Numbered from the stretch's first letter, positions 26,427-36,174 are shown. The stretch: DNA of 64,000 bases from Pseudomonas atagonensis (GCF_011369485.1 NZ_VXCA01000042.1:1-64000); one strand, 5' to 3'. Translations and numbers: made by a program. Notes: generated from the sequence alone by a model not told the origin.

Positions 26427-27793
26427 TTTTCCCGCTCTCGATCGTCAGTCTGCTCGGTGTGGTCTGCATTGCCTTGCTGGCCAGCCCTTATCCATATCTG
26501 GCGCCGGGCGCGGTGCTTGGCCTGGTCGGGTTCGCGGTGCTCTACCGCAAGCCGACCTGGGGCCTGCTCGGGATCGCCGCCCTGGTGCCGTTCGAAGGCT
26601 TCTTCAAGGACAGTTCGCTGTCGGGCAGTAAACTCATCGGCGCTTCGCTGGCGGTGATCCTGATGCTCCAACTGGCGCTGCACCAGATTCCTTCGGAGCG
26701 TCTGCGCAGCAATATCTGGCGGTACCTGATCGGCTTCATGGTTCTGTATTTCCTCAGCCTGCTCAACACCGATGACATGGGCATGTCGCTGGGGCATCTG
26801 CGCGAGCTGAGCGTCGGTCTGATCCTGTTTGTCATCACCCTGTTGATCGGCCGCGAACTCAACCTCGACCTGTTCGCCCGGCTGGTGACACTCGCCGTCA
26901 GCACCACCTGTGCGATGGCGATGTTCTCGACCAAATTCCAGGATCAGGGCCGCGCTGCCGGCCTGCTCGAAGACCCCAACGCGTTCGCGCTGCTGATCGC
27001 CTTCGCCATTCCGCTGGGCCTGCTGCTGGTGATCCGCAGCCCGAATCTGCTGCACCGCTTGTTCTGGGGCGGTTGCTGCCTGCTGCTGCTCGGCGGCATG
27101 ACCAAAACCGAATCGCGTTCAGGGCTGGTGGTTCTGGCCCTGAGTCTGTTGATCGGCTGCTGGCACTACCGCGTGCAACTGACGCGCATTCGCCCGCGCC
27201 ATCTGGGCTTCGCCATGCTCGGCGCGGCGATTGTGATTCCACTGGCGATTTATGCGATGCCCGCCGGCTACATTGCGCGCATCCAGTCCCTGAGCGTATT
27301 GAGCGCCGGCGCCAAGGGCCACGACGACGAATCCCTCGGCCGCCGCGCTTCGTACATCGTGGTCGGCAGCCAGATGATCCGCGAGAACCCGCTGCTCGGC
27401 TCCGGCCCCGGCACGTTCCCGCTGCACTATGCGACCACCGGTTACGCCAAGGCGTTTTCCGCCAACCGCAAGATCGGCGACCTCTATCGCCGTGCTCACA
27501 ACACCTACCTGGAAATCTTCAGTGAACTGGGGATTCCCGCCGGGCTGATGTTCGTCGGCATGCTCGGCCTCGGTCTGTACAACCTGATCCGCGCCCGCGC
27601 CGCGTGGATGCTACGGCGCGACTGGCAGCAGACCGACATGATGACCCACCTGGGCGTGAGCTTTCTGTCGCTGACGCTGTTTTTGATGTTCCTCAGTGCG
27701 CCGAACCAGAAGTACGTGTGGATCATGCTCGCGCTGACCAGTGTCCTGCGTCTGAAGGCCGAACAGGCGCCGCTGACGGAGGCCCATGCATGA
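26423..27793 (+). CDS. O-antigen ligase/polymerase family membrane protein (Wzy-like)
   Basis: 456 residues from ATG at 26423 with GGAGG upstream; the same frame is open far upstream but that is inside the glycosyltransferase gene. About 10-11 hydrophobic helices with a large periplasmic loop that contains 'SLGRRASYIVVGSQMIRENPLLGSGPGTFP' and 'RRAHNTYLEIFSELGIPAGL', the Wzy_C/WaaL signature with the conserved His. In this operon it most likely polymerises repeat units. Confidence 0.88.
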   Translation: MIFPLSIVSLLGVVCIALLASPYPYLAPGAVLGLVGFAVLYRKPTWGLLGIAALVPFEGFFKDSSLSGSKLIGASLAVILMLQLALHQIPSERLRSNIWRYLIGFMVLYFLSLLNTDDMGMSLGHLRELSVGLILFVITLLIGRELNLDLFARLVTLAVSTTCAMAMFSTKFQDQGRAAGLLEDPNAFALLIAFAIPLGLLLVIRSPNLLHRLFWGGCCLLLLGGMTKTESRSGLVVLALSLLIGCWHYRVQLTRIRPRHLGFAMLGAAIVIPLAIYAMPAGYIARIQSLSVLSAGAKGHDDESLGRRASYIVVGSQMIRENPLLGSGPGTFPLHYATTGYAKAFSANRKIGDLYRRAHNTYLEIFSELGIPAGLMFVGMLGLGLYNLIRARAAWMLRRDWQQTDMMTHLGVSFLSLTLFLMFLSAPNQKYVWIMLALTSVLRLKAEQAPLTEAHA

Positions 27794-28758
27794 GCCGCAT
27801 CAGCATCGTCATCCCGATGTTCAACGAGGCCCGGCACATCGGTCGTACGCTGCTGGCCGCACAAAAAGCCGCGCACGCGGCCAACATCGAGTGCGAACTG
27901 ATCGTGGTCGACAACGGCTCCAGCGACGACGGCCCGCAGATTGCCCGGCAGTTCGGCGCCAAGGTCTTGAGCATGCCGGGGCTGTTGATCGGCGCCCTGC
28001 GTAATCGCGGCACGGCCATCGCCACCGGCGACTGGCTGGCGTTCATTGACGCCGACATCGAGATGCCGGAAGACTGGCTCACGCCGCTGTTCGACCTGGA
28101 GGCCAGTGCGCAGGCCGATGTATTCGGCCTCGATCTGCACACCCCGGCCGAAGCGCCGTGGTACGCCACTGCGTGGCAACGCCGCACCTTGCGCGTGTCC
28201 TCGCAGGCCTCGCATGTGGTCGACTGGTTGCCCAGTGCCAACCTGTTGATGCGTCGAGCGTGGTTCGACAAGGTCGGCGGTTTCAACGAAACCCTACGCA
28301 CCGGCGAGGACAAGGAATTCACCCTGCGCCTGCGCGAAAACGGCGCCATCTTGTTGTCGGTGAACAACAACGTCGCCCTGCACTGGGGTTACGAAATGAA
28401 CTGGCGCGAGTGGATGGGCAAGGAAATGTGGCGTCAGGGCAGTCATCTGCAATTGCTGCGCACCCACGGTTTCAGCTTGCGCCTGCTGCGTTTTCCGCTG
28501 TTGTCGATTGCCGTGTGGATTCTCGATTTTCTCGCGGTCTCGGCGCTGTTCAACGGCTTCCCGCACCACGCCGCGATCATGGTCGCCCTGACCAGTGTGC
28601 CGGGGCTGGTGCTCAGCGTGCGGCAGAGCATCAAGCACCGCGACATCGGCCTGACGCTGCAATTGTGGGGCCTGCACTGGGTGCGTCTGCACCTGGCCGG
28701 TGCCGCGTTCATTTTGAGTCTGTGTCATTGGAACGCCAGGAGGCCTGCCCGTGGCTGA
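27790..28758 (+). CDS. Family 2 glycosyltransferase
   Basis: 322 residues from ATG at 27790, overlapping the previous stop as ATGA. GT-A motifs: ISIVIPMFNEARHIGRTL, 'LIVVDNGSSDDG', 'FIDADIEMPEDWL' (DxD) and an ED motif in 'TGEDKEFTLRLRENG'. A hydrophobic C-terminal part (FPLLSIAVWILDFLAVSALF) suggests membrane association. Sugar specificity unknown. Overlaps the next gene by 8 bp. Confidence 0.88.
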   Translation: MSRISIVIPMFNEARHIGRTLLAAQKAAHAANIECELIVVDNGSSDDGPQIARQFGAKVLSMPGLLIGALRNRGTAIATGDWLAFIDADIEMPEDWLTPLFDLEASAQADVFGLDLHTPAEAPWYATAWQRRTLRVSSQASHVVDWLPSANLLMRRAWFDKVGGFNETLRTGEDKEFTLRLRENGAILLSVNNNVALHWGYEMNWREWMGKEMWRQGSHLQLLRTHGFSLRLLRFPLLSIAVWILDFLAVSALFNGFPHHAAIMVALTSVPGLVLSVRQSIKHRDIGLTLQLWGLHWVRLHLAGAAFILSLCHWNARRPARG

Positions 28759-29887
28759 ATTCATTTTCTGGATGTGCCTGTTGCTGCCGGTCTACGCCTA
28801 CGTGGGCTATCCGTTGCTGCTGAGCCTTCTGGCGCCACTGTTCCCGGCCTGGCGCCACACCCCGGCACCGCCACTGAACATCAGCATTGTGATTGCCGCG
28901 CACAACGAGGCGCGGCACATCGAGCACAAATTGCGCACGTTGCTCGCGCAGGATTATCAGCCGGCAACGTTGCAGATCATTCTCGCCAGCGACGGTTCGA
29001 CCGACGACACCGTGGCCTGCGCGCACAAAGTCGTCGACCCGCGCATCACCGTGCTCGACCTGCCGCGTCAAGGCAAAGCAGCGACGCTCAATGCCGGCGT
29101 GGCGATCAGCAAGGGCGACATTCTGGTGTTCACCGACGCCGACAACCAATGGTCACGCGACACCCTTGGCCACTTGCTTGCACCGCTGAGCGATCCACAG
29201 GTCGGTGCGTGTGCCGGGCACATGGTGATTCCGGTCACCGGCGGCGGCTTGAGCGTCGGCGACAGTCTCTATCGGCACTACGAAGGCTGGCTGCGCCGCG
29301 TGGAAAATCGCACAGGCTGCATGGTCTCCGCCGACGGCGCCCTGCTCGCCCTGCGCCGCGAGTTGTTCCAGAACGTCCCGGCGGAGGTCAACGACGACTT
29401 CTTCATCAGTACCTGCGCGCCAGTGGCGCACAAGCGCATCGTCTATGTGCCCGAAGCGCAAGTGATCGACCACGGCGTCGATGAAGCCGACAAACAGTTC
29501 CGCCGTCGCCAGCGTGTCACCGTCGGCGGTCTGCAAAGCCTGGCCCAGCGCCGCGAACTGCTCAACCCGCTCAAATATGGTTTGTATTCGCTGGCGTTGA
29601 TCAGCCACAAGCTGATCCGCCGCCTCGCGCCGATCCTCCTGCTGCCGCTGTTGCTGAGCAATTTCTGGCTGTGGGAAGACCATGGTTTTTATCGCCTGAG
29701 CCTGATCGCACAACTGTGCGGTTACGCCGTGGCCATTGCCGGTTTGCTCGATTCGCAACATCGCCTGCCGAAACCGTTTCGTCTGGCTGCGTTTCTGCTG
29801 GTCACGCTCGCCGGGATGAGTCTCGGTCTGTGGCAGTTCCTGCGCGGTCAACGATATGCCCAGTGGAATCCCGAACAGAACCGTTAA
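28751..29887 (+). CDS. Membrane family 2 glycosyltransferase
   Basis: 378 residues from GTG at 28751 inside the end of the previous gene. N-terminal membrane helix (FIFWMCLLLPVYAYVGYPLLLSLL), GT-A core with ISIVIAAHNEARHI, ILASDGSTDDT, VFTDADNQWS, and the QFRRRQRVT motif of the Q/RxxRW type, then two or three C-terminal helices. This layout resembles processive or polyprenyl-linked synthases. It extends the repeat unit. Confidence 0.88.
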   Translation: MAEFIFWMCLLLPVYAYVGYPLLLSLLAPLFPAWRHTPAPPLNISIVIAAHNEARHIEHKLRTLLAQDYQPATLQIILASDGSTDDTVACAHKVVDPRITVLDLPRQGKAATLNAGVAISKGDILVFTDADNQWSRDTLGHLLAPLSDPQVGACAGHMVIPVTGGGLSVGDSLYRHYEGWLRRVENRTGCMVSADGALLALRRELFQNVPAEVNDDFFISTCAPVAHKRIVYVPEAQVIDHGVDEADKQFRRRQRVTVGGLQSLAQRRELLNPLKYGLYSLALISHKLIRRLAPILLLPLLLSNFWLWEDHGFYRLSLIAQLCGYAVAIAGLLDSQHRLPKPFRLAAFLLVTLAGMSLGLWQFLRGQRYAQWNPEQNR

Positions 29888-29900
29888 GAGGACTGAAGCC

Positions 29901-30902
29901 ATGGCGATCAAACAACTGATAAAACGCACCAGTGGCTGGCTGTATCTCAATTCCTCGGTGGGGCGAAACCAGTTGCACGGCGCCGGGGTGATTCTGATGT
30001 TGCACCGGGTGCTGTCCAACGACCGCGCCGCCGACCTGCCGCACCGCAACGAACTGTGCGTCGGGCCGAAAGCCTTCGAGCATTTGCTGGTGTGGTTGCG
30101 TCGGCATTTCGATTGCGTGCCGCTGATGGAAATCCTCCAGCCCAATTCACTGCGCACCGAGCGGCCACGGGTGGCGCTGACGTTCGATGACGGCTGGCGC
30201 GACAACGCGGTCAACGCCTTCCCGCTGCTGCAAAAACATCAGGTGCCGGCGAGCATTTTCCTCTCCACCGACTTCATCGGCAGCCGTCAGCGCTTCTGGT
30301 GGGAAAGCCTCGGTGAAACCCTTTGGGGCAGCCACGGCGAAAAAGCGCGGATGCACCTGATCGAATGCCTGCACGCCATGCACCACCCGTTGCCGGTGTT
30401 GCTCGACGACATCGATGTCGATCGGCGCAGCCTCGCCTTGCTGCACTACCTGCAAGGGCTCAAGGCACTCGACCCGCAAGAGCTTGAACGCCTGACCGAT
30501 GAATGCCCGCAGGAATCGCAACCGCAAGCACTGGACTGGCATCAGGTGCGCGCACTGGAAGCTTCCGGTCTGGTGCGGTTCGGCCCGCATGGCGCCAGTC
30601 ACGCAATCCTCACCGGCCTTGACGATGTGCGTCTGAACGAAGAAATCAGTCGCAGCCGCGATGCGCTGTACAACGGCTGCAACCGGGCGCTACCGGTGTA
30701 TTGCTACCCCAACGGCGACAACGATGCGCGCGTGCGCCAACAGATTGCCGAACACGATTATCCGTTTGCGCTCGGCACCGGCAGCGGCATTTATCGCGGC
30801 GAAGGCGATCCGCTGAATCTGCCGCGTTTTGGCGTCAGCCAACGCACCGCGCGCAACCCGGAACTGTTGTCGTGGCGGATCTTTCGCGGGGCGCGGCCAT
30901 GA
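29901..30902 (+). CDS. Polysaccharide deacetylase (NodB homology, CE4)
   Basis: 333 residues from ATG at 29901 after AAGAGG. NodB domain with 'GVILMLHRVL', the metal-binding TFDDGW at 94-99, 'LLQKHQVPASIFLSTDFIG' and 'VRFGPHGASHAILT' that supplies the His pair (H...H pattern). No signal peptide, so it would act in the cytoplasm on lipid-linked sugars, removing N-acetyl groups. This implies an N-acetylated amino sugar in the repeat unit. Overlaps the flippase by ATGA. Confidence 0.88.
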   Translation: MAIKQLIKRTSGWLYLNSSVGRNQLHGAGVILMLHRVLSNDRAADLPHRNELCVGPKAFEHLLVWLRRHFDCVPLMEILQPNSLRTERPRVALTFDDGWRDNAVNAFPLLQKHQVPASIFLSTDFIGSRQRFWWESLGETLWGSHGEKARMHLIECLHAMHHPLPVLLDDIDVDRRSLALLHYLQGLKALDPQELERLTDECPQESQPQALDWHQVRALEASGLVRFGPHGASHAILTGLDDVRLNEEISRSRDALYNGCNRALPVYCYPNGDNDARVRQQIAEHDYPFALGTGSGIYRGEGDPLNLPRFGVSQRTARNPELLSWRIFRGARP

Positions 30903-32206
30903 GCCGAGGGCACTACCTCAAGCATCTGGCGCTGAGCATGGGCACCAAACTGGCAATGATTGCCCTGCGTTTGCTGCGCAATGTGCTGCTGGCGCGGATT
31001 CTCGGGCCGAGCGAGCGTGGCTTGTTCGCGTTGCTCAGCACCTTGCCGGATCTGATCAGCGCGGCCACCAGTGGCGGGCTGAATTCAGCGGTCGGTTATC
31101 AGGCCGCCAAGCAACGGCCGATGGGCGTGTTGCTCAGTCAGGTGTTGGTGTTCGGTTGCCTGCTGGCGGCTTTGTTGACCTTGCTGGTGGTGGCGCTGGT
31201 GCGCGAGTTCGGCAGTGAACTGGACGTCACCGTGCAGCTCGGCTTGCTGGCCTGGCTGTTGCTGCTGGCGGTGCCGCTGACGGTTTTGAAGAGCGGGTTG
31301 CTGACCTTGCACAACGCCTCGGGCGGCGTGGTCGCGTTCAACGCCTTGCGCCTGGTCGAGTCGCTGGCGCCGCTGCTGCTGTTTGTCGCGCTGTTCTGGA
31401 TGTGGAAAAGCGCCGCCCTCGAAGCGGCGCTGATCAGTTGGCTGGCCGGGATCAGCCTGGTGGTTCTGGCCGGGTGGGTCTGGCTCAAACGCGCACAACC
31501 GCTGCAACTGCAATGGGATCGCGCCAGCCAGAAAGAACTGCTGCGTTACAGCGCCCGCAGCCATCCGGACTTGCTCTTTCAGCAAGTGATTCTGCGTTCG
31601 GATTATCTGTTCATCGGCGCCCTGCTTGGCAGTACCGCGCTCGGCCATTACGCCATGGCCAGTGCTGCTGCCGAACTGCTGCTGATCGTCCCGGAAGCGG
31701 TGACCACGCCGCTGATGAAGCGCCTGTTGCAGCAGGACGAAGGCATGGACAAAGTCACCCCGCTGGCGTTGCGCCTGACCGCGACCGTGATGCTCGGCGC
31801 CTGCCTGAGCATGGCGCTGATCGGCGAATGGCTGATCGTCACTCTGTTCGGCGTGGCCTACCAACCGGCCTATCCGGCACTGCTGGCCCTGCTGCCGGGG
31901 CTGCTCGGTTTGTGCTACGCGAGCATTCTGCGCCTGGATCTGCTCGGCAAAAACCGCCCCGGCACGGTGTCGTTGCTGATGGGCCTGGGCGCCCTGCTCA
32001 ATCTGGCACTGAACCTGGTGCTGATTCCGGCCTACGGCATTGTCGGCGCGGCGGCGGCTTCGTCGATTGCCTACCTGGCGGTGACCGTGGCCATGCTGGT
32101 GCTCTACTGCCGCTTGAGCGGCGTGCCGTTCTGGCAAACCCTGATTGTGTTACCCGGCGACATCGCACCGATGTGGCTGATGCTGCAACGCCGGAAAGCG
32201 GCATGA
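30899..32206 (+). CDS. Oligosaccharide flippase (Wzx family)
   Basis: 435 residues from ATG at 30899; the frame is open further upstream but that region codes for the deacetylase. Twelve or so hydrophobic helices of the MATE/Wzx type, beginning 'GTKLAMIALRLLRNVLLARILGPSERGLFALLSTLPDLISAATSGG'. Moves the undecaprenyl-linked repeat unit to the periplasmic face. With the Wzy-like, Wza-like and Wzz-like genes it completes a Wzx/Wzy pathway. Confidence 0.9.
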   Translation: MSRGHYLKHLALSMGTKLAMIALRLLRNVLLARILGPSERGLFALLSTLPDLISAATSGGLNSAVGYQAAKQRPMGVLLSQVLVFGCLLAALLTLLVVALVREFGSELDVTVQLGLLAWLLLLAVPLTVLKSGLLTLHNASGGVVAFNALRLVESLAPLLLFVALFWMWKSAALEAALISWLAGISLVVLAGWVWLKRAQPLQLQWDRASQKELLRYSARSHPDLLFQQVILRSDYLFIGALLGSTALGHYAMASAAAELLLIVPEAVTTPLMKRLLQQDEGMDKVTPLALRLTATVMLGACLSMALIGEWLIVTLFGVAYQPAYPALLALLPGLLGLCYASILRLDLLGKNRPGTVSLLMGLGALLNLALNLVLIPAYGIVGAAAASSIAYLAVTVAMLVLYCRLSGVPFWQTLIVLPGDIAPMWLMLQRRKAA

Positions 32207-34122
32207 AAGGCCTGGCCCTGCTGCTCGGTCTCGGCCTGTCGCTGGACGCCTTCGCGGCGTCGATGCGCTGGGGCGAAATCCGTGACGGCAGTCTTTATCT
32301 GCAAACCGATCGACCGGATACGGTGACCGTTCGCTGGACGCCGGCGTGGCAGGCCCAGGCCAACGAAGAGCATCTGTATCTGCTCGATGGCCAGGGAAAA
32401 CTGGCCGCTGAACGCTCGATTGCCGCCAGTGAAGTGCGCGGCAGTCAGAGCTGGCCGTTACAGGCCGGCGCGGCCAGTTATCGACTGGAGATTCCCGGCT
32501 ACAGCTTCCGCAACTATCGCATTGAACATGACGAGCGCACGGTCGCCTTGTTCGCCCCGGCGAAAGTGCATTTCAGCGCCGACACCCACAACGGTGACGA
32601 GTTGTATTTCAAAGTCGCACCGGGTGAACACGCGGTGCTGGCGGGCAAGTTTCATGGCGGCGTCAGCGCCTTGCAGGCGCAGCGTGTCGGCGATGATCAG
32701 GCGCTGACGCTGGCGCTGAAACCCTATCGCGCTTATTGGCAGTTCGATCAAGTGGCGTTGCCGGTCAGCCCGCGTGAACAGATCTGGCGCCTGCGCTTGC
32801 AGGGCAGTGGCAAAGCGGCGTTCTGGCTCGACGGCACGGCCAATCTGTTTGCGCAGAATCCGCAGCAACTCAAACCCGTGCGCGAGGACGCCGGGCAAAC
32901 CCGTTTGACCGTGCACGATAAAGTCCTCGGGCGCACGCCGGATTTGGGCATAGCCCTGCCCTACGTAATGCCGCCGCCGGCCAGTCACGCCGCGCTCGAT
33001 GCGCTGAAACCGACAGCGGCGAGTTACTACAGCTTTGTTGATGTGACGGCAAAAAATCCGCATTTCGAAGACGCGTTCCGCCAGGTGTATCAGGATCGCT
33101 TCGGCATCAAACAGGACATCACCCTGCTGGCCGGCAGTCAGCGTCAGGCTGATCTGCGCGCCGATGTGCAGAGCAACAGCGGCCTCGATGCGTGGCTGGC
33201 CGGTACCCGTGCGCTAGGCGGCAAAGGCACGCACTACATCGGTTTCGCCGACGAGCCCAACCTCAACTATGCAAGCTACGCGCAGTATCAGGCGATCTTC
33301 GCCAGCATGGCCCGGCAGGTGCGCAGCGATCCGGCCAATGCCAGGGCTGGCGTGCGCATCGCCATGCCGGCGAGTTCGCGGCTGGTCAACGGGCCGTTTG
33401 CCAACAATGCGGCGGACAAGCGTGGCATTGACTGGGCGCGGCGCTTACTCAGTGAATCGCCCGGGCAGATCGACGCACTGGCCTGGCATGAATGGATGAT
33501 CCGCGATCTGCTGGCCACCCGCGTCTACCGCGATAGCGTGCGCCGCGCGGCGGAACTGGTCGGCCTCGACGACAAGGGGCAGCCGCGCAAGGCGTTGCTG
33601 CTGGATCAGACCAATCTGTCCAGCGGTTCGAGCCTCAGCCCCTACGATCAGGAAACCCATTACGCCTCGCTGTGGTGGGCCTCGGTGGTGATCAACGCCT
33701 CGCAGGATGGCTTGCTGACCATGCTCAACTGGTTCCAGGCCGCCGATGAACCGCAGTACCCCAAAGGCATGTTGCGCGTGCTGGGCGATGATCGGTTTGA
33801 GCTGAAACCGGTCGGACTGGCCCAGCAATTCATCGCGCAACACTGGCTGCCCCGGGTGCTGCTGCTGGAAAACGATGCCTTTGAAGTCGATGTGCTGGCG
33901 ATGGCCGGCGACGATCACCGCGGCCTGCTTGGCGTGAACAAAGGCACGCGCCTGCAGCGTGTGGATTTGAGCGGCGCCAGGTGTCCGCTGAACAACGGCG
34001 CCCTGCGCTACTTCGGCGCCGACAATCGCAGCCGCGACGCACCCGTGACCTGCCGCGACGGACGCGTCAGCTTCGACGTGCCGGGGGAAACCCTGTTTGC
34101 CCTGAGCTGGAGCGCGTCATGA
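32203..34122 (+). CDS. Secreted glycoside-hydrolase-like protein
   Basis: 639 residues from ATG at 32203, overlapping the flippase stop; signal peptide MKGLALLLGLGLSLDAFAAS. The N-terminal ~260 residues look like a beta-sandwich. The central part resembles a TIM-barrel hydrolase of the GH-A/GH39 style: 'GTHYIGFADEPNLNYASYAQY' has the (N/D)EPN pattern that carries the acid/base Glu, and 'IDALAWHEWMIRDLL' and 'LLLDQTNLSSGSSLSPYDQETHYASLWWASVV' follow as barrel strands. The family is not certain. Likely trims or releases the polymer in the periplasm. Confidence 0.7.
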   Translation: MKGLALLLGLGLSLDAFAASMRWGEIRDGSLYLQTDRPDTVTVRWTPAWQAQANEEHLYLLDGQGKLAAERSIAASEVRGSQSWPLQAGAASYRLEIPGYSFRNYRIEHDERTVALFAPAKVHFSADTHNGDELYFKVAPGEHAVLAGKFHGGVSALQAQRVGDDQALTLALKPYRAYWQFDQVALPVSPREQIWRLRLQGSGKAAFWLDGTANLFAQNPQQLKPVREDAGQTRLTVHDKVLGRTPDLGIALPYVMPPPASHAALDALKPTAASYYSFVDVTAKNPHFEDAFRQVYQDRFGIKQDITLLAGSQRQADLRADVQSNSGLDAWLAGTRALGGKGTHYIGFADEPNLNYASYAQYQAIFASMARQVRSDPANARAGVRIAMPASSRLVNGPFANNAADKRGIDWARRLLSESPGQIDALAWHEWMIRDLLATRVYRDSVRRAAELVGLDDKGQPRKALLLDQTNLSSGSSLSPYDQETHYASLWWASVVINASQDGLLTMLNWFQAADEPQYPKGMLRVLGDDRFELKPVGLAQQFIAQHWLPRVLLLENDAFEVDVLAMAGDDHRGLLGVNKGTRLQRVDLSGARCPLNNGALRYFGADNRSRDAPVTCRDGRVSFDVPGETLFALSWSAS

Positions 34123-34169
34123 ACTCAATTCCGATCAGTCATAAGAAGTTTCAGGCAAACATCAATTCT

Positions 34170-34262
34170 GTGGTGAGGGGGCTTGCTCCCGTCGGGCTGC
34201 GCAGCGGCCCAAAATTCTACGACTGCTACGCAGCCGAACGGGGGCAAGCCCCCTCGCCACAG
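34170..34262. repeat. REP element pair inside the operon
   Basis: TGTGGTGAGGGGGCTTGCTC and a mirrored GGCAAGCCCCCTCGCCACA form a paired palindrome in the 173-bp gap between the glycosidase-like gene and the GNAT gene. May stabilise the upstream transcript or weaken downstream expression. Confidence 0.85.
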
Positions 34263-34295
34263 GGTTCGTATGCCGGAACGCCGGAGTAAGACAAC

Positions 34296-34985
34296 ATGGG
34301 AATCGTCAGCAAACTCAGCGAACACATCAAACAAAAAGGCCTGCGCGCCACCCTCGCCAAAGCGTGGAAACATTCGGTCTTTTCCCATCAGGAATTGTTG
34401 TGGATGGAGCGTGATCTGGTCAGCCCGGTGCCGCCGCACAGCCTCAAACCCTACCCGCCATTACGGGTGGTGAAGATCACGCCGGACAACGCGAGTGCCT
34501 TCGCCCGATACTTTGGCGACCGCGTCGGCACCATGGCTGAACTGGCCAGCGAGGGCCACACCGGGCACATGCATCTGGACGATCAGGGCGACGCCGTGGC
34601 GTTCATCTGGGGCAGCGCCCGGGACTATTTCGACCGCCATTACTACGGCTGCATGTTCCCGGTGAAACCCGGCGAGTTTTTCGAATTCGGCGGCGAACTG
34701 ACCCGCGCCTACTGGGGCAGCGAACTGTCGGTGGATTTGCAACTGGAATTGTGGAGAGCCATGGCCGCTCAGGGCTGCGACAAAGTCGTCGACGTCTGCG
34801 AGTTCCACAACATTCCGGCGCTCAAGTTGCACCTGCGCATGGGTTACACCGAGCAGGGCCGGATCATGAACGTCTACACCCTGTTCAACCACTGGCGTTT
34901 CTACCGCGAAACCCGCTACAGCGGCTCGCGCCTGGACGCGCTGCGCAAACCTTCCCGTCCACCTGTCACAGCAACGGCGGCCTGA
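34296..34985 (+). CDS. GNAT-like acyltransferase, paralogue A
   Basis: 229 residues. N-terminal basic helix (VSKLSEHIKQKGLRATLAKAWKHSVF), then a GNAT-like fold: 'HTGHMHLDDQGDAVAFIWGSARDYFDRHYYGCMFPVKPGEFFEFGGELTRAYWGSELSVDLQLELWRAMAAQGCDKVVDVCEFHNIPALKLHLRMGYTEQGRIMNVY', ending in the usual GNAT 'ALKLHLRMGY' segment. Closely related to the gene at 37052. Probably acylates the polymer or a precursor sugar; donor unknown. Confidence 0.8.
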   Translation: MGIVSKLSEHIKQKGLRATLAKAWKHSVFSHQELLWMERDLVSPVPPHSLKPYPPLRVVKITPDNASAFARYFGDRVGTMAELASEGHTGHMHLDDQGDAVAFIWGSARDYFDRHYYGCMFPVKPGEFFEFGGELTRAYWGSELSVDLQLELWRAMAAQGCDKVVDVCEFHNIPALKLHLRMGYTEQGRIMNVYTLFNHWRFYRETRYSGSRLDALRKPSRPPVTATAA

Positions 34986-34989
34986 GCCT

Positions 34990-36174
34990 ATGGGGGCGCG
35001 ATTCGAATGGCGCACGTCAATGTGCGCCGCCGACTTCCCGACAGCGGCGTATGAAACGCTGCGTCTGCAAGTGACGGAACACACACCGTTCAACAACCTC
35101 GGTTGGTTGTGCGCGGCCGAGCAGGCCCTTGGCGAGGGTGAGCGTTTGCACATCCTGCTGGGCTGGGAGGCCGACGAATTGCGCCTGTGCCTGCCACTTG
35201 TGGCGAGTCGCGAGCGCTACGCCGGTGTGCCGTTTCGCGTGGTGCATCACTTGGGTTATCCGCTGGCGGATCGCCTGGCGCTGCTGTCCCTGCTCGCCGG
35301 CAACGACATGGGCGAAGCACTGCGCCTGATCCGCCAGCGCCTGCCCCACGCCCTGCTGCAACTCAATGAATTGTCCGAGCCTTCCGGTGAGGAAATTGCA
35401 CTCACCGAATGGACGGCGCACAGCTCCACCGTTGAGCGACGCCTGAGCTGCCGGGTGCCGGTGCACCTGATCAGCGCAGCCGATCATCAGGAAGTCTCCG
35501 GCGACCCACGCTACAAACTGCGCCGCGCGCGTAAACGCATCGCGGCCTGTGGCGCCGAAGTACGGCGAATCACGCCGGACGCGATGAGCATGGGTCCGCT
35601 GCTGCAGGCAATCAGTGAAGTGGAAGCGGTGAGCTGGAAAGGTGACGAAGGTGTGGGGATTTTTGCCAACGAGCGCAGTCGGCAATTGATCGAACGCGCC
35701 TTCACCGCCCTCGCCGGCCAGGGTCTGGTGCGCGTAGTGATGCTGGAACTGAACGGGCGCTGCATCAGCTATCGCCTCGGCCTGCTCGAACAGGGCCGGC
35801 TGTACGATTACAACCTCGCGTTCCTGCCGCAATACGCCGATCTGGGCAGCGGCCGGGTGTTGCTGGAGGAATGGATTCGCTGGGGGCTGAACGATGACTG
35901 GCGCTGGATCGATGCCTCGCGCGTCAGCCTGGAAAACTCCAGCCATCAACTGCACGAACGCATGACCGGGCAACTGGAGCATTGGCGCTGGAGTTTTTAT
36001 TCCTGGCGGCCCAGTGGTCTGCTTCTCGGTCTGGGTTTACGCCTGTGGCATCGACTCAAGCCGCATGTGCAAACGTGGCGGGCCCGTCGCGCTGAACCTG
36101 CGAAACCTGCACTGAAAGCCGTCACGATTACCACGGAGGGCGAACATGCCTCGCCAAGTCATAGTCAACGCTGA
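34990..36174 (+). CDS. FemAB/BioF2-like GNAT acyltransferase
   Basis: 394 residues beginning 4 bases after the preceding stop. Two GNAT-like halves; the second carries 'DPRYKLRRARKRIAACGAEVRRIT', 'EVEAVSWKGDEGVGIFANERSRQLIERAFTALAGQGLVRVVMLELNGRCISYRLGLLEQGRLYDYNLAFLPQYADLGSGRVLLEEWIRWGLNDDWRWIDA', the Acetyltransf_6 (PF13480-like) pattern common in exopolysaccharide loci. A second acyl-modifying enzyme for the polymer. Its end overlaps the next gene by 29 bp. Confidence 0.85.
   Translation: MGARFEWRTSMCAADFPTAAYETLRLQVTEHTPFNNLGWLCAAEQALGEGERLHILLGWEADELRLCLPLVASRERYAGVPFRVVHHLGYPLADRLALLSLLAGNDMGEALRLIRQRLPHALLQLNELSEPSGEEIALTEWTAHSSTVERRLSCRVPVHLISAADHQEVSGDPRYKLRRARKRIAACGAEVRRITPDAMSMGPLLQAISEVEAVSWKGDEGVGIFANERSRQLIERAFTALAGQGLVRVVMLELNGRCISYRLGLLEQGRLYDYNLAFLPQYADLGSGRVLLEEWIRWGLNDDWRWIDASRVSLENSSHQLHERMTGQLEHWRWSFYSWRPSGLLLGLGLRLWHRLKPHVQTWRARRAEPAKPALKAVTITTEGEHASPSHSQR

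Noticed and set aside
31402-32202. Long N-terminal extension of the glycosidase-like protein
   Set aside because: The stretch lies inside the flippase gene; the ATG at 32203 overlaps the flippase stop and begins a signal peptide.
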